Source of the DNA: Bacillus sp. FJAT-18017
GTDB lineage: Bacteria > Bacillota > Bacilli > Bacillales > Cytobacillaceae
Length of the DNA: 64,000 bases
Reading direction: 5' to 3'
NCBI RefSeq assembly: GCF_001278805.1
Contig: NZ_CP012602.1
Location: 1,513,501-1,577,500 of the forward strand
In this document: in pieces, positions 1 to 8,179 of the stretch
Layout: each line of letters starts with the position of its first letter
Numbering within the stretch: position 1 is the stretch's first letter
The notes under the pieces: model-generated
Databases searched by the model: none
What the model was told of the DNA's origin: nothing
The model's input: only the letters and a program-made list of their open reading frames with translations
Program-made: the position numbers and the translations under genes

Positions 1-39
1 AAAATCCACTATACGACACAACACGATCTGAATCCCATG

Positions 40-70
40 CCATCCAGCCTTATTGCTGGATGGTTTTGGG
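40..70 (+). terminator. Terminator of a gene upstream of the window
   Basis: A stem with arms CCATCCAGC and GCTGGATGG closes a 6-nt loop and is followed by a short T-rich tract. It probably ends transcription of a gene lying before base 1, because no coding sequence is visible in bases 1-39. Confidence 0.55.
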
Positions 71-176
71 TATTTACTGATAATATAGTAAAATAAAATT
101 CTAATTATTAAGAATAATCTCGTTTCATTTTGCTCATTTCGTGATAGAGTAAAAAGAAAACAGTTGGTGAGGTTTT

Positions 177-1397
177 ATGGAAGTTGGACCATTAATTAAG
201 TACTACAGGACTCAAAGGGGGATGACGCAAAAGGAGCTTGCTGATGGAATATGCTCCATTCCTCATCTTAGTAAGATTGAGCACAACTCCAAGGAAGGGA
301 ATAGGGAAACCATTGCACTCCTGCTTGAAAGGCTGGGAATAGAGGTCGAGGATATTGAAGGAAAAGATGGGGAGATCAAGCAGCTGCTAGAAGATTTTGA
401 TGCAGCGATGAATTTCCAAATTCGGACCGAAGCCGACTTTCTATTTGAAAGACTATCAGGTTTAGGCAGTCTCATTCATTTCTCATCGTATATGTATACA
501 TATGAACTCTATAAATATAGATATCTTTTGTTTAAGGGGTATGCAAGCGATGCAGAAAGCCAGAATGATTTGCTTAGGAAGCAGTCGAACAATTTTTCCC
601 GGGAGGAGAGAAACCTATTTGATTATTTTATCAGCATTCATTTAATGTCCAAGGCAAAATACCATCAAGCCGATCTTATCCTAGAAAGACTGGACGGCCA
701 ATTTATGGGAAATTTGAATATCGGTGAGTTCCTTTATCACCGGGCATTTGCCAAGAGCCACATGCTGGAGCCAGGCCATGCCATTCATTTTGGTAAAAAA
801 GCCCTTCAGCATTTTATGGAGCAGCATAATTTTAGGCGAATCCTTCATGTGCTAATGCTGCTTGGCATCAACTACACCCATTCCAAAATTTATGAAGAAG
901 CGTCGTCATGCTTCGTGCATTTAATCCGCAATGCTGAGCTTCTGAACGAGCAGGCGCTGCTGCCAATGATTTATCACAATATGGGTTTCCTGCAAAAAAA
1001 AATGCAAAAACCAAATCAAGCCATCCACTTTTTTGAAAAAAGCCTGTCCATGAAAAAGGAAAAAGGGATAGATTATCTTGTCACTCTGTATACCATTGCT
1101 GAGACGAAGCATTCTACAGGAGAAACCGAAGTAGCAAAGGCCTATTTCGAGGATGTCCTCGCCCAGGCTAACGAGCTGGGCAGTAAGAAATACAAGAATC
1201 TTGCGTCTTTCTACCTGATGCTGGATTCCTCCGAACCAAAAGCATACGAGTATTTACAGGCAAAAGTTATTCCTTTGTTGGAAGATGGGAAAGAGCATAA
1301 AGATGATCTTGCCCATTTCTATAAATTGCTTGCCGAACATTACACCCAGGAGGGAAAGTTCGAACAGGCAGTCATTTATTTAAATAAAATTAATTGA
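177..1397 (+). CDS. RNPP-family (NprR/PlcR-like) peptide-sensing transcriptional regulator
   Basis: A 406-residue cytoplasmic protein. Residues about 6-60 form an XRE-type helix-turn-helix (RTQRGMTQKELADG, then IPHLSKIE). The rest is helical with the spacing of TPR repeats (for example YHNMGFLQKKMQKPNQAIHF and KFEQAVIYLNK near the C terminus). This HTH-plus-TPR layout is that of RNPP regulators, and the length is closer to NprR (about 420 aa) than to PlcR (about 285 aa). Such proteins bind a short re-imported peptide in the TPR groove, which changes DNA binding or partner interactions. The next gene starts 11 bp after the stop and encodes a small secreted peptide, as expected for a receptor-pheromone pair. 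The start has a TGGTGAGG ribosome site. The targets are unknown. Confidence 0.88.
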   Translation: MEVGPLIKYYRTQRGMTQKELADGICSIPHLSKIEHNSKEGNRETIALLLERLGIEVEDIEGKDGEIKQLLEDFDAAMNFQIRTEADFLFERLSGLGSLIHFSSYMYTYELYKYRYLLFKGYASDAESQNDLLRKQSNNFSREERNLFDYFISIHLMSKAKYHQADLILERLDGQFMGNLNIGEFLYHRAFAKSHMLEPGHAIHFGKKALQHFMEQHNFRRILHVLMLLGINYTHSKIYEEASSCFVHLIRNAELLNEQALLPMIYHNMGFLQKKMQKPNQAIHFFEKSLSMKKEKGIDYLVTLYTIAETKHSTGETEVAKAYFEDVLAQANELGSKKYKNLASFYLMLDSSEPKAYEYLQAKVIPLLEDGKEHKDDLAHFYKLLAEHYTQEGKFEQAVIYLNKIN

Positions 1398-1408
1398 GGA
1401 GGAGTACA

Positions 1409-1603
1409 ATGAAAAAAGCAATTATCATCCTTAGTTCGGCATTTGCCCTTGGTTTGTTCGCAATAGGTGCTGCACCTGCATCAGCACACCCTATCCATCC
1501 GCCGTTAACGGTCGAGGATACCGCCGCAGCGCATCCGATCCACCCACCGCTTTCTGTAGAGGATTATAAGTCTGCGCATCCAATTCACCCACCACTCATC
1601 TAG
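1409..1603 (+). CDS. Putative pheromone precursor with three HPIHPPL repeats
   Basis: A 64-residue peptide. Residues 1-26 form a Sec signal peptide (KK, a hydrophobic core, then ASA). The remainder is a 15-residue unit beginning HPIHPPL at residues 27, 42 and 57, joined by acidic TVED and SVED spacers; the last copy ends one residue later with Ile. Every copy is preceded by a small-x-Ala triplet (ASA, AAA, KSA) resembling a signal-peptidase site. The three copies are identical in protein, but six of seven codon positions vary synonymously between them, so the peptide sequence itself appears to be selected. The ATG is preceded by GGAGGAG overlapping the stop of the regulator gene, so the two genes are probably co-transcribed and translationally coupled. 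A cell-cell signal is an inference; a metal-binding His-rich exported peptide is the main alternative. Confidence 0.8.
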   Translation: MKKAIIILSSAFALGLFAIGAAPASAHPIHPPLTVEDTAAAHPIHPPLSVEDYKSAHPIHPPLI

Positions 1604-1618
1604 AAAACCGAATAAAGC

Positions 1619-1652
1619 GAAAGGCGCACCCACTAAGGAGTGCGCCTTTTGT
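1619..1652 (+). terminator. Rho-independent terminator after the peptide gene
   Basis: AAAGGCGCAC and GTGCGCCTTT form a 10-bp stem around an ACTAAGGA-type loop, running into Ts 16 nt after the peptide stop codon. It closes the regulator-peptide operon. Confidence 0.85.
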
Positions 1653-1699
1653 CATCACTAGGAAATGCTAAATTTCGGACTATGGAAACCTTTTTAATT

Positions 1700-2122
1700 G
1701 AGTGTGTCTACGTCTAGCTCCAGAAGTAAAGCTTCTACGAAATTACGCTATAGCTCACTGGAGGAGCGCCTACACGCGCGCAAACTTCAGGCCTCCTTAC
1801 AACGGTGAGTCATGCACGAATGAGCAATCGCTCTTCGTGATTCCTTCCCACCACCTAAAGGGATAGTGGGCCTCCTTCGTAGGCTAACCGTCCTTAAAAG
1901 TCCAATTCAAGAGCTATAGTGAAACTTGCCGCTATGCTGTCAGCGGTATAGTTGAACCAATCGGGTTCGTAGTGCCGCTTAATCGCCAAGCTCTTCGGCG
2001 AATTAGCGGCAGTAGAACGGGACTAACCATCAGCAAAAAGCGCTGATCGAAGGTTCATTTTATCTTAGTCGAAGCCCTCCAGTTTTGTACGGTGATAACC
2101 AAGGCGCTTCCGCTTTTGTTCA
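1700..2122 (-). repeat. Dispersed intergenic repeat, copy 1
   Basis: This gene-free stretch has one end reading CTAGCTCCAG and the other GGCGCTTCCGCTTTT. These are the same ends as the elements at 17822-18040, 25290-25616 and 58643-58797. Internal blocks (GACTAACCATCAGCA, CCCTCCAGT, a hairpin of CGCCAAGCTC/CTTCGGCG type) recur in those copies. No coding capacity is evident. Its length (about 420 bp) exceeds the other copies, so it may be composite. Confidence 0.6.
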
Positions 2123-2126
2123 GCAA

Positions 2127-3290
2127 TCAATCACTATTTTCCCCAAACATGTATTTCCTCGTTTTAGCGGAAATGTTTAGGACAAGCGCCAGTGAAAGCA
2201 TGGTTCCGAGCAGTGAACTTCCGCCGTAGCTCAATAGCGGCAGAGGGATACCTGTAATTGGTACAAGCCCGATAACCATTCCGATATTTTCAAAAATATG
2301 AAAAGTGAGCACTGAAATGACGCCAGTTGCAATAAGACTTTCATAATAACCCTTGTTCTGGAGGGCGATTACGATAATTCGATAAATCAGCATAAAATAC
2401 AAGGATATGACAATGCTTGCACCGAAGAAACCAAATTCTTCTCCGATAATCGTAAAGATAAAATCGGAATGAGCTTCTGGAACATTTACCTGGGCCAGGT
2501 TAAAGCCTTTGCCGTACATTGTCCCGGAGCCGATAGCCAGAATCGAATTTGCCAGCTGGTATGACGTGTTTCCGCGGTCCTCAAATGGTTCCAGCCAGGA
2601 ATGAATCCTGTTGAGCTGATACTGGTCCATGAAATTAAGGAACCAATCCGGGTTTGTTATATACATATACACCAGCCCGCCGAGTACAGCGGCAGCAATC
2701 AACCCAAGTGTCGCGATAATTCTCCAGTTAATCCCCGAGATAAAGGTCATCCCTATAACAATTGCAGTCATTGCCATGGCAGTTCCCGCATCGGGCTGCA
2801 AAAGGATAAAACCGAGCGGAAAGGCGGCAGTCAGGCCAATTTTACAAAGCAGAAGAAAGTCGGTTTGCAATGTCCTATTTAAGTGGACTTCATTATGGTT
2901 CACAATAACCCTGGCCAGGAAAATGATCAGAAATACCTTCATAAATTCGGAAGGTTGCAGTGATCCAAAGCCAGGAATCTCAAACCATGCTTTTGCGCCC
3001 TTCGTCTCTGGAGCAATCGATTCCGGAGCAAGAAACAGCACGAGCAAGAGCAAAACGCCAAACCCGTAAATATAAGGTGAAATCCTCTTAATCTGTTCAA
3101 AATCAAACAGGTAGACAAAGGATGAAAAGCCTATTGCTACAAAAAACCAGACAACCTGCCTTAGTGCAAAGTTGACATCATAAGGTGAATACTTTTGTGC
3201 GCTGTATATAGAAATACAGCTTATAATCATAAATAGGAATATGATGAACACTAAAGTGACATCAAAGTAACTTCGTTGTGATTTATCCAT
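2127..3290 (-). CDS. rodA: FtsW/RodA/SpoVE-family SEDS protein, RodA type
   Basis: A 387-residue polytopic membrane protein with about ten hydrophobic segments. SEDS-family signatures are visible: the FLFMIISCISIYSA first helix, LQPDAGTAM, the NRIHSWLEPF loop followed by YQLANSILAIGSGT, HSDFIFTIIGEEFGF, and the C-terminal PLPLLSYGGSS. SEDS proteins are peptidoglycan glycosyltransferases working with a class B PBP; the RodA type acts in cell elongation. The start ATG follows GGAGAATG. The gene stands alone between a dispersed repeat and a gene-poor stretch, so neighbours do not separate RodA from an FtsW or SpoVE paralogue. The overall length and sequence favour RodA. Confidence 0.82.
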   Translation of the reverse strand: MDKSQRSYFDVTLVFIIFLFMIISCISIYSAQKYSPYDVNFALRQVVWFFVAIGFSSFVYLFDFEQIKRISPYIYGFGVLLLLVLFLAPESIAPETKGAKAWFEIPGFGSLQPSEFMKVFLIIFLARVIVNHNEVHLNRTLQTDFLLLCKIGLTAAFPLGFILLQPDAGTAMAMTAIVIGMTFISGINWRIIATLGLIAAAVLGGLVYMYITNPDWFLNFMDQYQLNRIHSWLEPFEDRGNTSYQLANSILAIGSGTMYGKGFNLAQVNVPEAHSDFIFTIIGEEFGFFGASIVISLYFMLIYRIIVIALQNKGYYESLIATGVISVLTFHIFENIGMVIGLVPITGIPLPLLSYGGSSLLGTMLSLALVLNISAKTRKYMFGENSD

Positions 3291-4130
3291 TTACATTCTC
3301 CGATTACTCTAATATTTCGCAGGGCAGCTAACTAATTCTCATTTACTAAGGATCAATAAAAATATCTTTAGCATTTTGTTTTCAAGTTTTTTAAAAAAGC
3401 ATTATTAAACATCTCTGTTGAATTGCATATGACTAAGAGAAACCCAGGAGTAAACCATTGCAGGGACAAGCGGATTTCAACTGCTCTAGGCCTCGTAATA
3501 TATTTAGGTGAACTCAAAAAATGAATTCTTTTAGACTCTCGCAATCTAGTTTTAATCCAACCCTAAGACAGTAAAACACATTTGGGTGCACTATTTCTAG
3601 AGTTCCTGAATGCCCGAGGATGAATATATTTTCTTGGAGCTTCAGCTTTAAAAAATTAGTGTAAGGATGCCACTGATAATTAGTGTACCTTATTTTGTGT
3701 GCAGAGGTACTTTTTGGGGCAGGAAATTTGATAAAAATTTCAATGTATCCCGATGTGGTTGAACAGATCTGGAAGTCCCTATATATTATACAGGAGGTTA
3801 TCGTGCAATTGGTAAGAAAGATATCATAATCTAAGAGCATAAATATGATGTTAATTACACGGATTATTAAAATCCCGAGCTCTGTTAAGACTTTATTAGG
3901 GCAGGCTCCTATACCGGGAAGAATCAGACTGCTACGGCTGCAAGTCATTGGCACCGTTTTTCCTCAACTGTTATCATGGAGAAGATATTTTTGGACTAAA
4001 CTGGAAACGCATTTGATGTTAGAATGTCAAACACTTGATGAAGGAAGAATTTTTAACATCTTAAACCTTTACGGGACAAGCTTTTTTTCAATTATGGAAA
4101 AATTAGGATGAATTCTTTTACCCCCAAGAC
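3291..4130. other. Gene-poor stretch, no supported gene
   Basis: About 840 bp without a convincing gene. Two opposing reading frames (3514-3954 minus, 3845-4111 plus) lack recognisable domains and a good ribosome site. Bases about 3425-3495 (CCAGGAGT...CATTGCAGGGACAAGC) resemble a decayed copy of the dispersed repeat seen at 7660-7812. The rodA promoter should lie just above 3290. Confidence 0.4.
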
Positions 4131-4159
4131 TTGCCTTTTTTATTTATCCATGTTATTCT
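4131..4159 (+). promoter_or_regulatory. Probable sigma-A promoter of the cold shock gene
   Basis: TTGCCT and TATTCT are separated by 17 bp. Transcription would begin near 4166 and leave a 5' leader of about 100 nt before the ATG, the long untranslated leader typical of csp genes, whose folding is temperature-sensitive. Confidence 0.5.
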
Positions 4160-4262
4160 TATCAAGAATTATTTTTGTTCGGTAACATGCGACATCGCCT
4201 GGATACGTTTGAGCAAGAATAGTAATACAATTGTGTGCGAACCACACGAGGAGGCAACAAAC

Positions 4263-4463
4263 ATGGAAAACGGTAAAGTTAAATGGTTTAATGCAGAAAA
4301 GGGCTTCGGTTTCATCGAACGCGAAGGCGGAGACGATGTATTCGTTCACTTCTCAGCTATCCAAGGCGAAGGCTTCAAAACTCTTGAAGAAGGCCAAGAA
4401 GTAACTTTTGACGTTGAGCAAGGCGCTCGCGGACCTCAAGCAGCAAACGTTCGCAAAAACTAA
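4263..4463 (+). CDS. Cold shock protein, CspA/CspB family
   Basis: A 66-residue single cold-shock domain that binds single-stranded RNA and DNA and acts as an RNA chaperone. RNP1 (KGFGFIE) and RNP2 (VFVHFS) are intact, and the length matches Bacillus CspB/C/D. The frame is open upstream to 4131, but the ATG at 4263 is the real start: it follows a GAGGAGGC ribosome site and gives the canonical N terminus [10 protein letters not shown]. The long leader supports post-transcriptional control by cold. It is monocistronic, with its own promoter and terminator. Confidence 0.96.
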   Translation: MENGKVKWFNAEKGFGFIEREGGDDVFVHFSAIQGEGFKTLEEGQEVTFDVEQGARGPQAANVRKN

Positions 4464-4483
4464 TTAGTTTTTGCTCCATACAA

Positions 4484-4515
4484 ACAGGCTCCCCCAGGGG
4501 AGCCTGTTTTTTTAT
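4484..4515 (+). terminator. Terminator of the cold shock gene
   Basis: ACAGGCTCCCC and GGGGAGCCTGT form an 11-bp stem followed by seven Ts. Confidence 0.92.
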
Positions 4516-4519
4516 GCCC

Positions 4520-4630
4520 GTTTTTCTATTTTTCTTTGGGCTTTAGCCTTAGAAAAATCAATCGGGCTTAGCGCGACTAACAATCAGTGGAAAAACCATC
4601 CACTGATTGAAGTTTCACTTTATGCAAAAG
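4520..4630. repeat. Partial copy of the dispersed intergenic repeat
   Basis: The blocks TTAGAAAAATCAATCGGGCT, GCGCGACTAAC and GAAGTTTCACTTTAT are shared almost base for base with 25480-25557 inside the full copy at 25290-25616. Only the middle of the element is present here, so this is a fragment or a shorter variant. Confidence 0.55.
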
Positions 4631-4662
4631 CTAATGGAAATTAGATAAGGATGGATTGAATT

Positions 4663-5835
4663 ATGGATGAGCAGTGGACCCGCGATCTGGAAATCTGTCT
4701 AGAGCTAGGGGATAGACGCAAGGAATTTGGCGGGGCTGTTGTGCCCCCCACTTTTGGAGGCACATTATTTGTTTATGATACTACGGATAAACTATCAGAA
4801 GCCGTTCTGAATGAGCAGGGGAACTATGTGTATACAAGAGGTACGAACCCTACTGTTGAAACTGCCGAACTTAAGATGGCAGCTCTCGAAAGGGGAGAAA
4901 AGTGTCGCTGTTTTTCTTCCGGGATGGCCGCCATTAGTGCCGCACTGCTGAATTCTGTTAAAAGCGGTGACCATATCCTTTGTGTAAGTAATTTGTATTT
5001 CTCGACAATGGATCTAATAAAATATTTGGCTAAATTCGGGATAAGTTACTCGGTCTGTTATGAAACCGACGCAGATTCAATAGAAGCCAATATCCAGCCC
5101 AATACATCGGTTATATTTATGGAGAGTCCGTCCTATATGACGTTCCGGATTGCGGACCTGATTGGCATTACCTCACTGGCAAGGGCTCGTGGTATTCGGA
5201 CCATCATTGATAATACGTGGGCCACTCCGCTTTTTCAGAAACCTCTTTTATACGGTGTTGATATCGTTGTCCACTCGCTCTCTAAATATCTCGGTGGTCA
5301 CAGCGACCTGATAGGCGGTGCTGTTATTGCAAGCAAAAGCATTATCGATACTCTATTTCAAAAAGAATTTCTCCTGCTTGGAAGTACATTTTCGCCGTAT
5401 GAAGCAACTCTGCTGCTAAGGGGATTACGGTCTTTTCCATACAGGATGCTTGAACATCAAAAAAATGCTATGAAAGTAGCAGCCTATCTAGAACAGCATC
5501 CAAAAGTTCAGACTGTCCATTATCCGGGGCTATCTACCCATCCAGAACATAAACGCGGAAAAAATTATTTTACCGGGTATAGCGGACTGATGGGCTTTGA
5601 GGTGGAGGGAGGCTATCAAGGGGTAAAACGGATCCTGGACAATTTTAAGTATGTTAAAATCGGTGTATCCTGGGGATCATCTGAAAGCCTGGCTCTCTCT
5701 CCCAATACCGGGCAAAATGAGCAGCAGCTAGTGAATGAACGAATTAGCCCAGGTACAATTCGTTTGGCGGTTGGCCTTGGTAGCTGTGAGCGAATTATTG
5801 AAGATCTTGAACAGGCGTTGGTTAATAATTTTTAA
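4663..5835 (+). CDS. PLP-dependent trans-sulfuration enzyme (cystathionine lyase/synthase family)
   Basis: A 390-residue fold-type I PLP enzyme of the Cys/Met metabolism family. Visible motifs are YTRGTNPT (residues 57-64, phosphate and substrate contacts), SSGMAA (85-90), DNTWATP (183-189) and HSLSKYLGGHSD (204-215), with the PLP Schiff-base lysine at K208. The family covers cystathionine gamma-synthase, beta- and gamma-lyase and methionine gamma-lyase, and the sequence alone does not say which reaction is catalysed. No met or cys gene is adjacent, so context does not help. The start follows an AAGGATGG ribosome site. The length is typical of the family. Confidence 0.88.
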   Translation: MDEQWTRDLEICLELGDRRKEFGGAVVPPTFGGTLFVYDTTDKLSEAVLNEQGNYVYTRGTNPTVETAELKMAALERGEKCRCFSSGMAAISAALLNSVKSGDHILCVSNLYFSTMDLIKYLAKFGISYSVCYETDADSIEANIQPNTSVIFMESPSYMTFRIADLIGITSLARARGIRTIIDNTWATPLFQKPLLYGVDIVVHSLSKYLGGHSDLIGGAVIASKSIIDTLFQKEFLLLGSTFSPYEATLLLRGLRSFPYRMLEHQKNAMKVAAYLEQHPKVQTVHYPGLSTHPEHKRGKNYFTGYSGLMGFEVEGGYQGVKRILDNFKYVKIGVSWGSSESLALSPNTGQNEQQLVNERISPGTIRLAVGLGSCERIIEDLEQALVNNF

Positions 5836-5914
5836 AAAACTGTTGGGACATTTAACCATTCTCCTGCCTCCTGAATATCGTAAAGTGATGTTTTAGAAAA
5901 CGGAGGTATGAGAG

Positions 5915-6409
5915 ATGAATGATGAAGAACGCAGGACACTTGCCTGGCATGAAACACTTGAGATGCACGAACTTGTAGCCTTCCAGTCCATTGGAGTTAT
6001 GAAAATGAAAATAGGCATAAAAAAGATCACAGATGCAGAGCTGCGCGAGATTTATCGCCGAACTATCCGTGACCTTGAAGAAAACCTGACTGAGCTGCTC
6101 CAGTATTATCCATCCGCTCCGGGCTATGGCGGCCGGGATGAGGATGATTTGAGAGAGGATACAACTTTTTATGCAGGCGACCTCCTCGCAATGTCCAAAA
6201 CACTAGTCAGGAATTATGGAATTGCCATTACCGAAGTTGCAACTCCCCAGCTGAGGCGCACATTCCAAAACCATATGATAAAAGCGGTCAAAGGCCATGA
6301 GCGGATTTATACCTATATGTACTCAAGAGGGTTGTACCCTTCCTATGATCTCGGGCGGCTGCTGCAAAACGATGTGACTCTGGCAAGGAAAGCAATCAGC
6401 ATGCAATAG
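5915..6409 (+). CDS. CotF-like spore coat protein
   Basis: A 164-residue helical protein of the CotF/ferritin-like coat family. It has an N-terminal HETLEMHELVAFQS block, a run of charged helices, and a YTYMYSRGLYPSYD motif near the C terminus typical of these coat proteins. It is presumably synthesised in the mother cell and deposited on the spore coat. A strong GGAGG site precedes the ATG by 8 nt. It has its own terminator. A second coat-type gene (CotD) lies 600 bp away on the other strand. Confidence 0.8.
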   Translation: MNDEERRTLAWHETLEMHELVAFQSIGVMKMKIGIKKITDAELREIYRRTIRDLEENLTELLQYYPSAPGYGGRDEDDLREDTTFYAGDLLAMSKTLVRNYGIAITEVATPQLRRTFQNHMIKAVKGHERIYTYMYSRGLYPSYDLGRLLQNDVTLARKAISMQ

Positions 6410-6421
6410 ACATTTTCAATA

Positions 6422-6456
6422 AGCAAAAGCAGCCTATTTGAAAGGCTGCTTTTGTT
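6422..6456 (+). terminator. Terminator of the CotF-like gene
   Basis: AAAAGCAGCCT and AGGCTGCTTTT form an 11-bp stem just after the stop codon. Confidence 0.88.
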
Positions 6457-6554
6457 ATGAAAAGGCGAGGTTGGCTAGCTGGTAAAGAGGCATCTCTATA
6501 AATTTGTTCAAGTTCTGCTAACCCACAGAAAAATGGGTTATGGGAAAGCAATAT

Positions 6555-6585
6555 AAAATCCCATCCAATACCCTTCTGGATGGGA
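6555..6585 (-). terminator. Terminator of the small minus-strand gene 6588-6830
   Basis: CCCATCCA and TGGATGGG flank a 9-nt loop right after the stop of the 80-residue ORF, with a T-rich tract on the minus strand. Confidence 0.7.
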
Positions 6586-6587
6586 CT

Positions 6588-6830
6588 TTAGTCAATTTCG
6601 CGGTAATGGAGGAGCCTGAAACGCGTACCGTCTTTTACGATATTTTCTGAAAGTGGTTTCCCGGTATCCTGGACAATCAGGAAGATATCCCCGTCTTTTG
6701 GGCGAGAGTGGCTCCGCAGTTTTTTAAAAAGAAGGTCTGAAGCAACTTCTATAGATGAGGCCTCGATTGTTCCAAATTTACTGATAGAAAAAGCATGTTT
6801 TTGCTTGGCTTTATATATGGAAAATTTCAT
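6588..6830 (-). CDS. Small protein of unknown function (80 aa)
   Basis: A soluble, basic 80-residue protein with no signal peptide or membrane segment. I do not recognise a family. The sequence has a compact alpha/beta look (FSISKFGTIEASSIEVASDLLFKKL, read in short pieces, then GDIFLIVQDTGKPLSENI). An AAGGAGAC ribosome site precedes the ATG and a terminator follows the stop, which together support a real gene. It lies between two spore coat genes, so a sporulation role is possible but unproven. Confidence 0.62.
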   Translation of the reverse strand: MKFSIYKAKQKHAFSISKFGTIEASSIEVASDLLFKKLRSHSRPKDGDIFLIVQDTGKPLSENIVKDGTRFRLLHYREID

Positions 6831-6980
6831 ATAACGTCTCCTTCTTTTTCCCCGTATTCCCGCTTGAAAGTAAGATTAAACCGGCAAGCCTTAGGTGAAA
6901 AGATAAGGAGAGTTTGTATGTAGTACAAACAATAAAAAAGCAAAAGGGACAGGATTTCCCTGCCCCGTGCCAAGCAAGCC

Positions 6981-7415
6981 TTAACGGCAGCCGCAGCCTT
7001 TGCCCATATGCTTGCCGGAATACGCGCCGGCTACACCTGTTCCTGGTCCCATTGCTGGTCCAGGCTGATAAGCACCGGCGACGCCAGTACCAGGTCCCAT
7101 CATGCCAGGCATCATACCAGGCATCATACCAGGAGTCATTCCGGGGGCCATTCCAGGGCCGGGCGCATAAGCACCAGCAACGGATGGACCAGGCGGAAGG
7201 CCAGGCTGAGGGCCGATGTCTGACATTGATGTCACGTTCTGGAAGGACTGTGACTGCGGGAAGAAATGTGCATTCTGGATATTTGTATGGTTTACATGTG
7301 TCGTATGAGTTGGATGCACATGCGGCTGCAGAACGTTATTGTAAGAATGAGTATAGCAGCACTTTGTAGGATGGACGATTGCAGGCAATACCTGCGTTGG
7401 TCTTGGACAATGCAT
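6981..7415 (-). CDS. CotD-family spore coat protein
   Basis: A 144-residue low-complexity protein. The N-terminal half is His/Cys-rich (HCPRPTQVLP, HPTKCCYTHSYNN, HPTHTTHVNHTNIQN), as in CotD, the coat protein with HPTH-type blocks. The C-terminal half is built of Gly/Pro/Met repeats (PGMMPGMM, GPGTGVAGAY twice) ending KGCGCR. The ATG at 7415 is chosen over a TTG six codons upstream because the GAGAGGGG ribosome site lies between them. Transcription is expected late in the mother cell. The repeat tail is probably variable in copy number between strains. Confidence 0.82.
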   Translation of the reverse strand: MHCPRPTQVLPAIVHPTKCCYTHSYNNVLQPHVHPTHTTHVNHTNIQNAHFFPQSQSFQNVTSMSDIGPQPGLPPGPSVAGAYAPGPGMAPGMTPGMMPGMMPGMMGPGTGVAGAYQPGPAMGPGTGVAGAYSGKHMGKGCGCR

Positions 7416-7429
7416 TCTATTTTCCCCTC

Positions 7430-7693
7430 TCAATAGGTTTTTGTTACAGTATTAGCGTATGAGAGAAGGTGTGCTATTGTACTAAGGCAAGTACCTATTT
7501 TTGCATGAATCCTATATACAAGGAAATGTAAGGATTCACATGGCTCCACTATTTCTACTTTATCTACAAAATCATTAGTCAGTCTGACACAAACTCCGTT
7601 TTCAAACCAGTACATCGATGCGTTACAGGCATTATCCGCTACCTTTCCCCTTATACAAATACCAGCAGCAAAAATCGCTGATGGAGGTTTCAC
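7430..7693 (-). CDS. Hypothetical 87-aa protein upstream of cotD
   Basis: An unrecognised small ORF with four cysteines. Its GTG start lies inside a dispersed repeat and has an AAGGAG ribosome site 5 nt away. Its stop codon abuts the ribosome site of cotD, which would fit an operon. No domain, signal peptide or strong composition bias is visible, and the first codons come from repeat DNA. It may be a repeat-generated new ORF, the remains of an older gene, or simply non-coding. Confidence 0.3.
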   Translation of the reverse strand: MKPPSAIFAAGICIRGKVADNACNASMYWFENGVCVRLTNDFVDKVEIVEPCESLHFLVYRIHAKIGTCLSTIAHLLSYANTVTKTY

Positions 7694-7812
7694 CTTATCT
7701 CCTTCGAGGCACCAGTCCATACGGCGCTGACCACTAAGGAAAGCTCCTGAGAATAATCATCGCAGGGACAGGCGGGTTTTGCCTGTCACGAGGCGCTTGC
7801 GCTTTTCTTTTA
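7660..7812 (-). repeat. Dispersed intergenic repeat, copy 2
   Basis: Read on the minus strand, it begins AAAAGCGCAAGCGCCT and continues through CTGTCCCTGCGATGATTATT and TTAGTGGTCAGCGCCGTA. This matches the left part of the copy at 17822-18040 almost throughout. It lies directly between two divergent-function minus-strand genes. Confidence 0.7.
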
Positions 7813-8040
7813 ATCTTCATCTTTGATGTCTGGATCTTCTGGGATTGGCTCACTCCGCCATTCCTCTATTAGCTGTTTCACTTGTTCAAGGTGGTCCCAA
7901 TGATTTTTAAATTGGTCGCGATTAATAAGATATTGGTCACCATCAAAGACTGCGCGGATTTTCTTTAGACTGACAAGCGATTTTACCTGTTCTTCTGGCA
8001 TGGACAAATACTCGGCAGTTTCTTTTATCGTTAAGTACAT
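7810..8040 (-). CDS. Excisionase-type (MerR-like) HTH DNA-binding protein
   Basis: A 76-residue protein. The N-terminal 45 residues match the small winged-helix 'excisionase family' domain (LTIKETAEYLSMPEEQVKSL, then KKIRAVFDGDQYLINRDQF). The tail is acidic. Such stand-alone domains are usually small transcriptional regulators; no phage or integrase gene lies nearby, so a real excisionase is unlikely. An AAGGGGGAG ribosome site precedes the ATG. Confidence 0.72.
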   Translation of the reverse strand: MYLTIKETAEYLSMPEEQVKSLVSLKKIRAVFDGDQYLINRDQFKNHWDHLEQVKQLIEEWRSEPIPEDPDIKDED

Positions 8041-8179
8041 AGTACTCCCCCTTGTAAAAATATTTCGATATCTGAAGGATTATATTCTTTCTTTTATAAC
8101 TATTGAGGTAAAATAAGAACCATAAAAACTATCAAAAACCTTTCATCATACAATTATACATAATGGGGGGGCACCTGGC

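Noticed and set aside
2601..3069. Two overlapping plus-strand ORFs opposite rodA
   Set aside because: They are antisense to a clear SEDS gene, lack ribosome sites and have low-quality composition.
3514..3954. 146-aa minus-strand ORF in the gene-poor stretch
   Set aside because: No domain, no ribosome site, and part of it lies over a decayed repeat.
6914..7369. 151-aa plus-strand ORF opposite cotD
   Set aside because: It is the mirror of the Gly/Pro/Met repeats of CotD; codon use and composition favour cotD.
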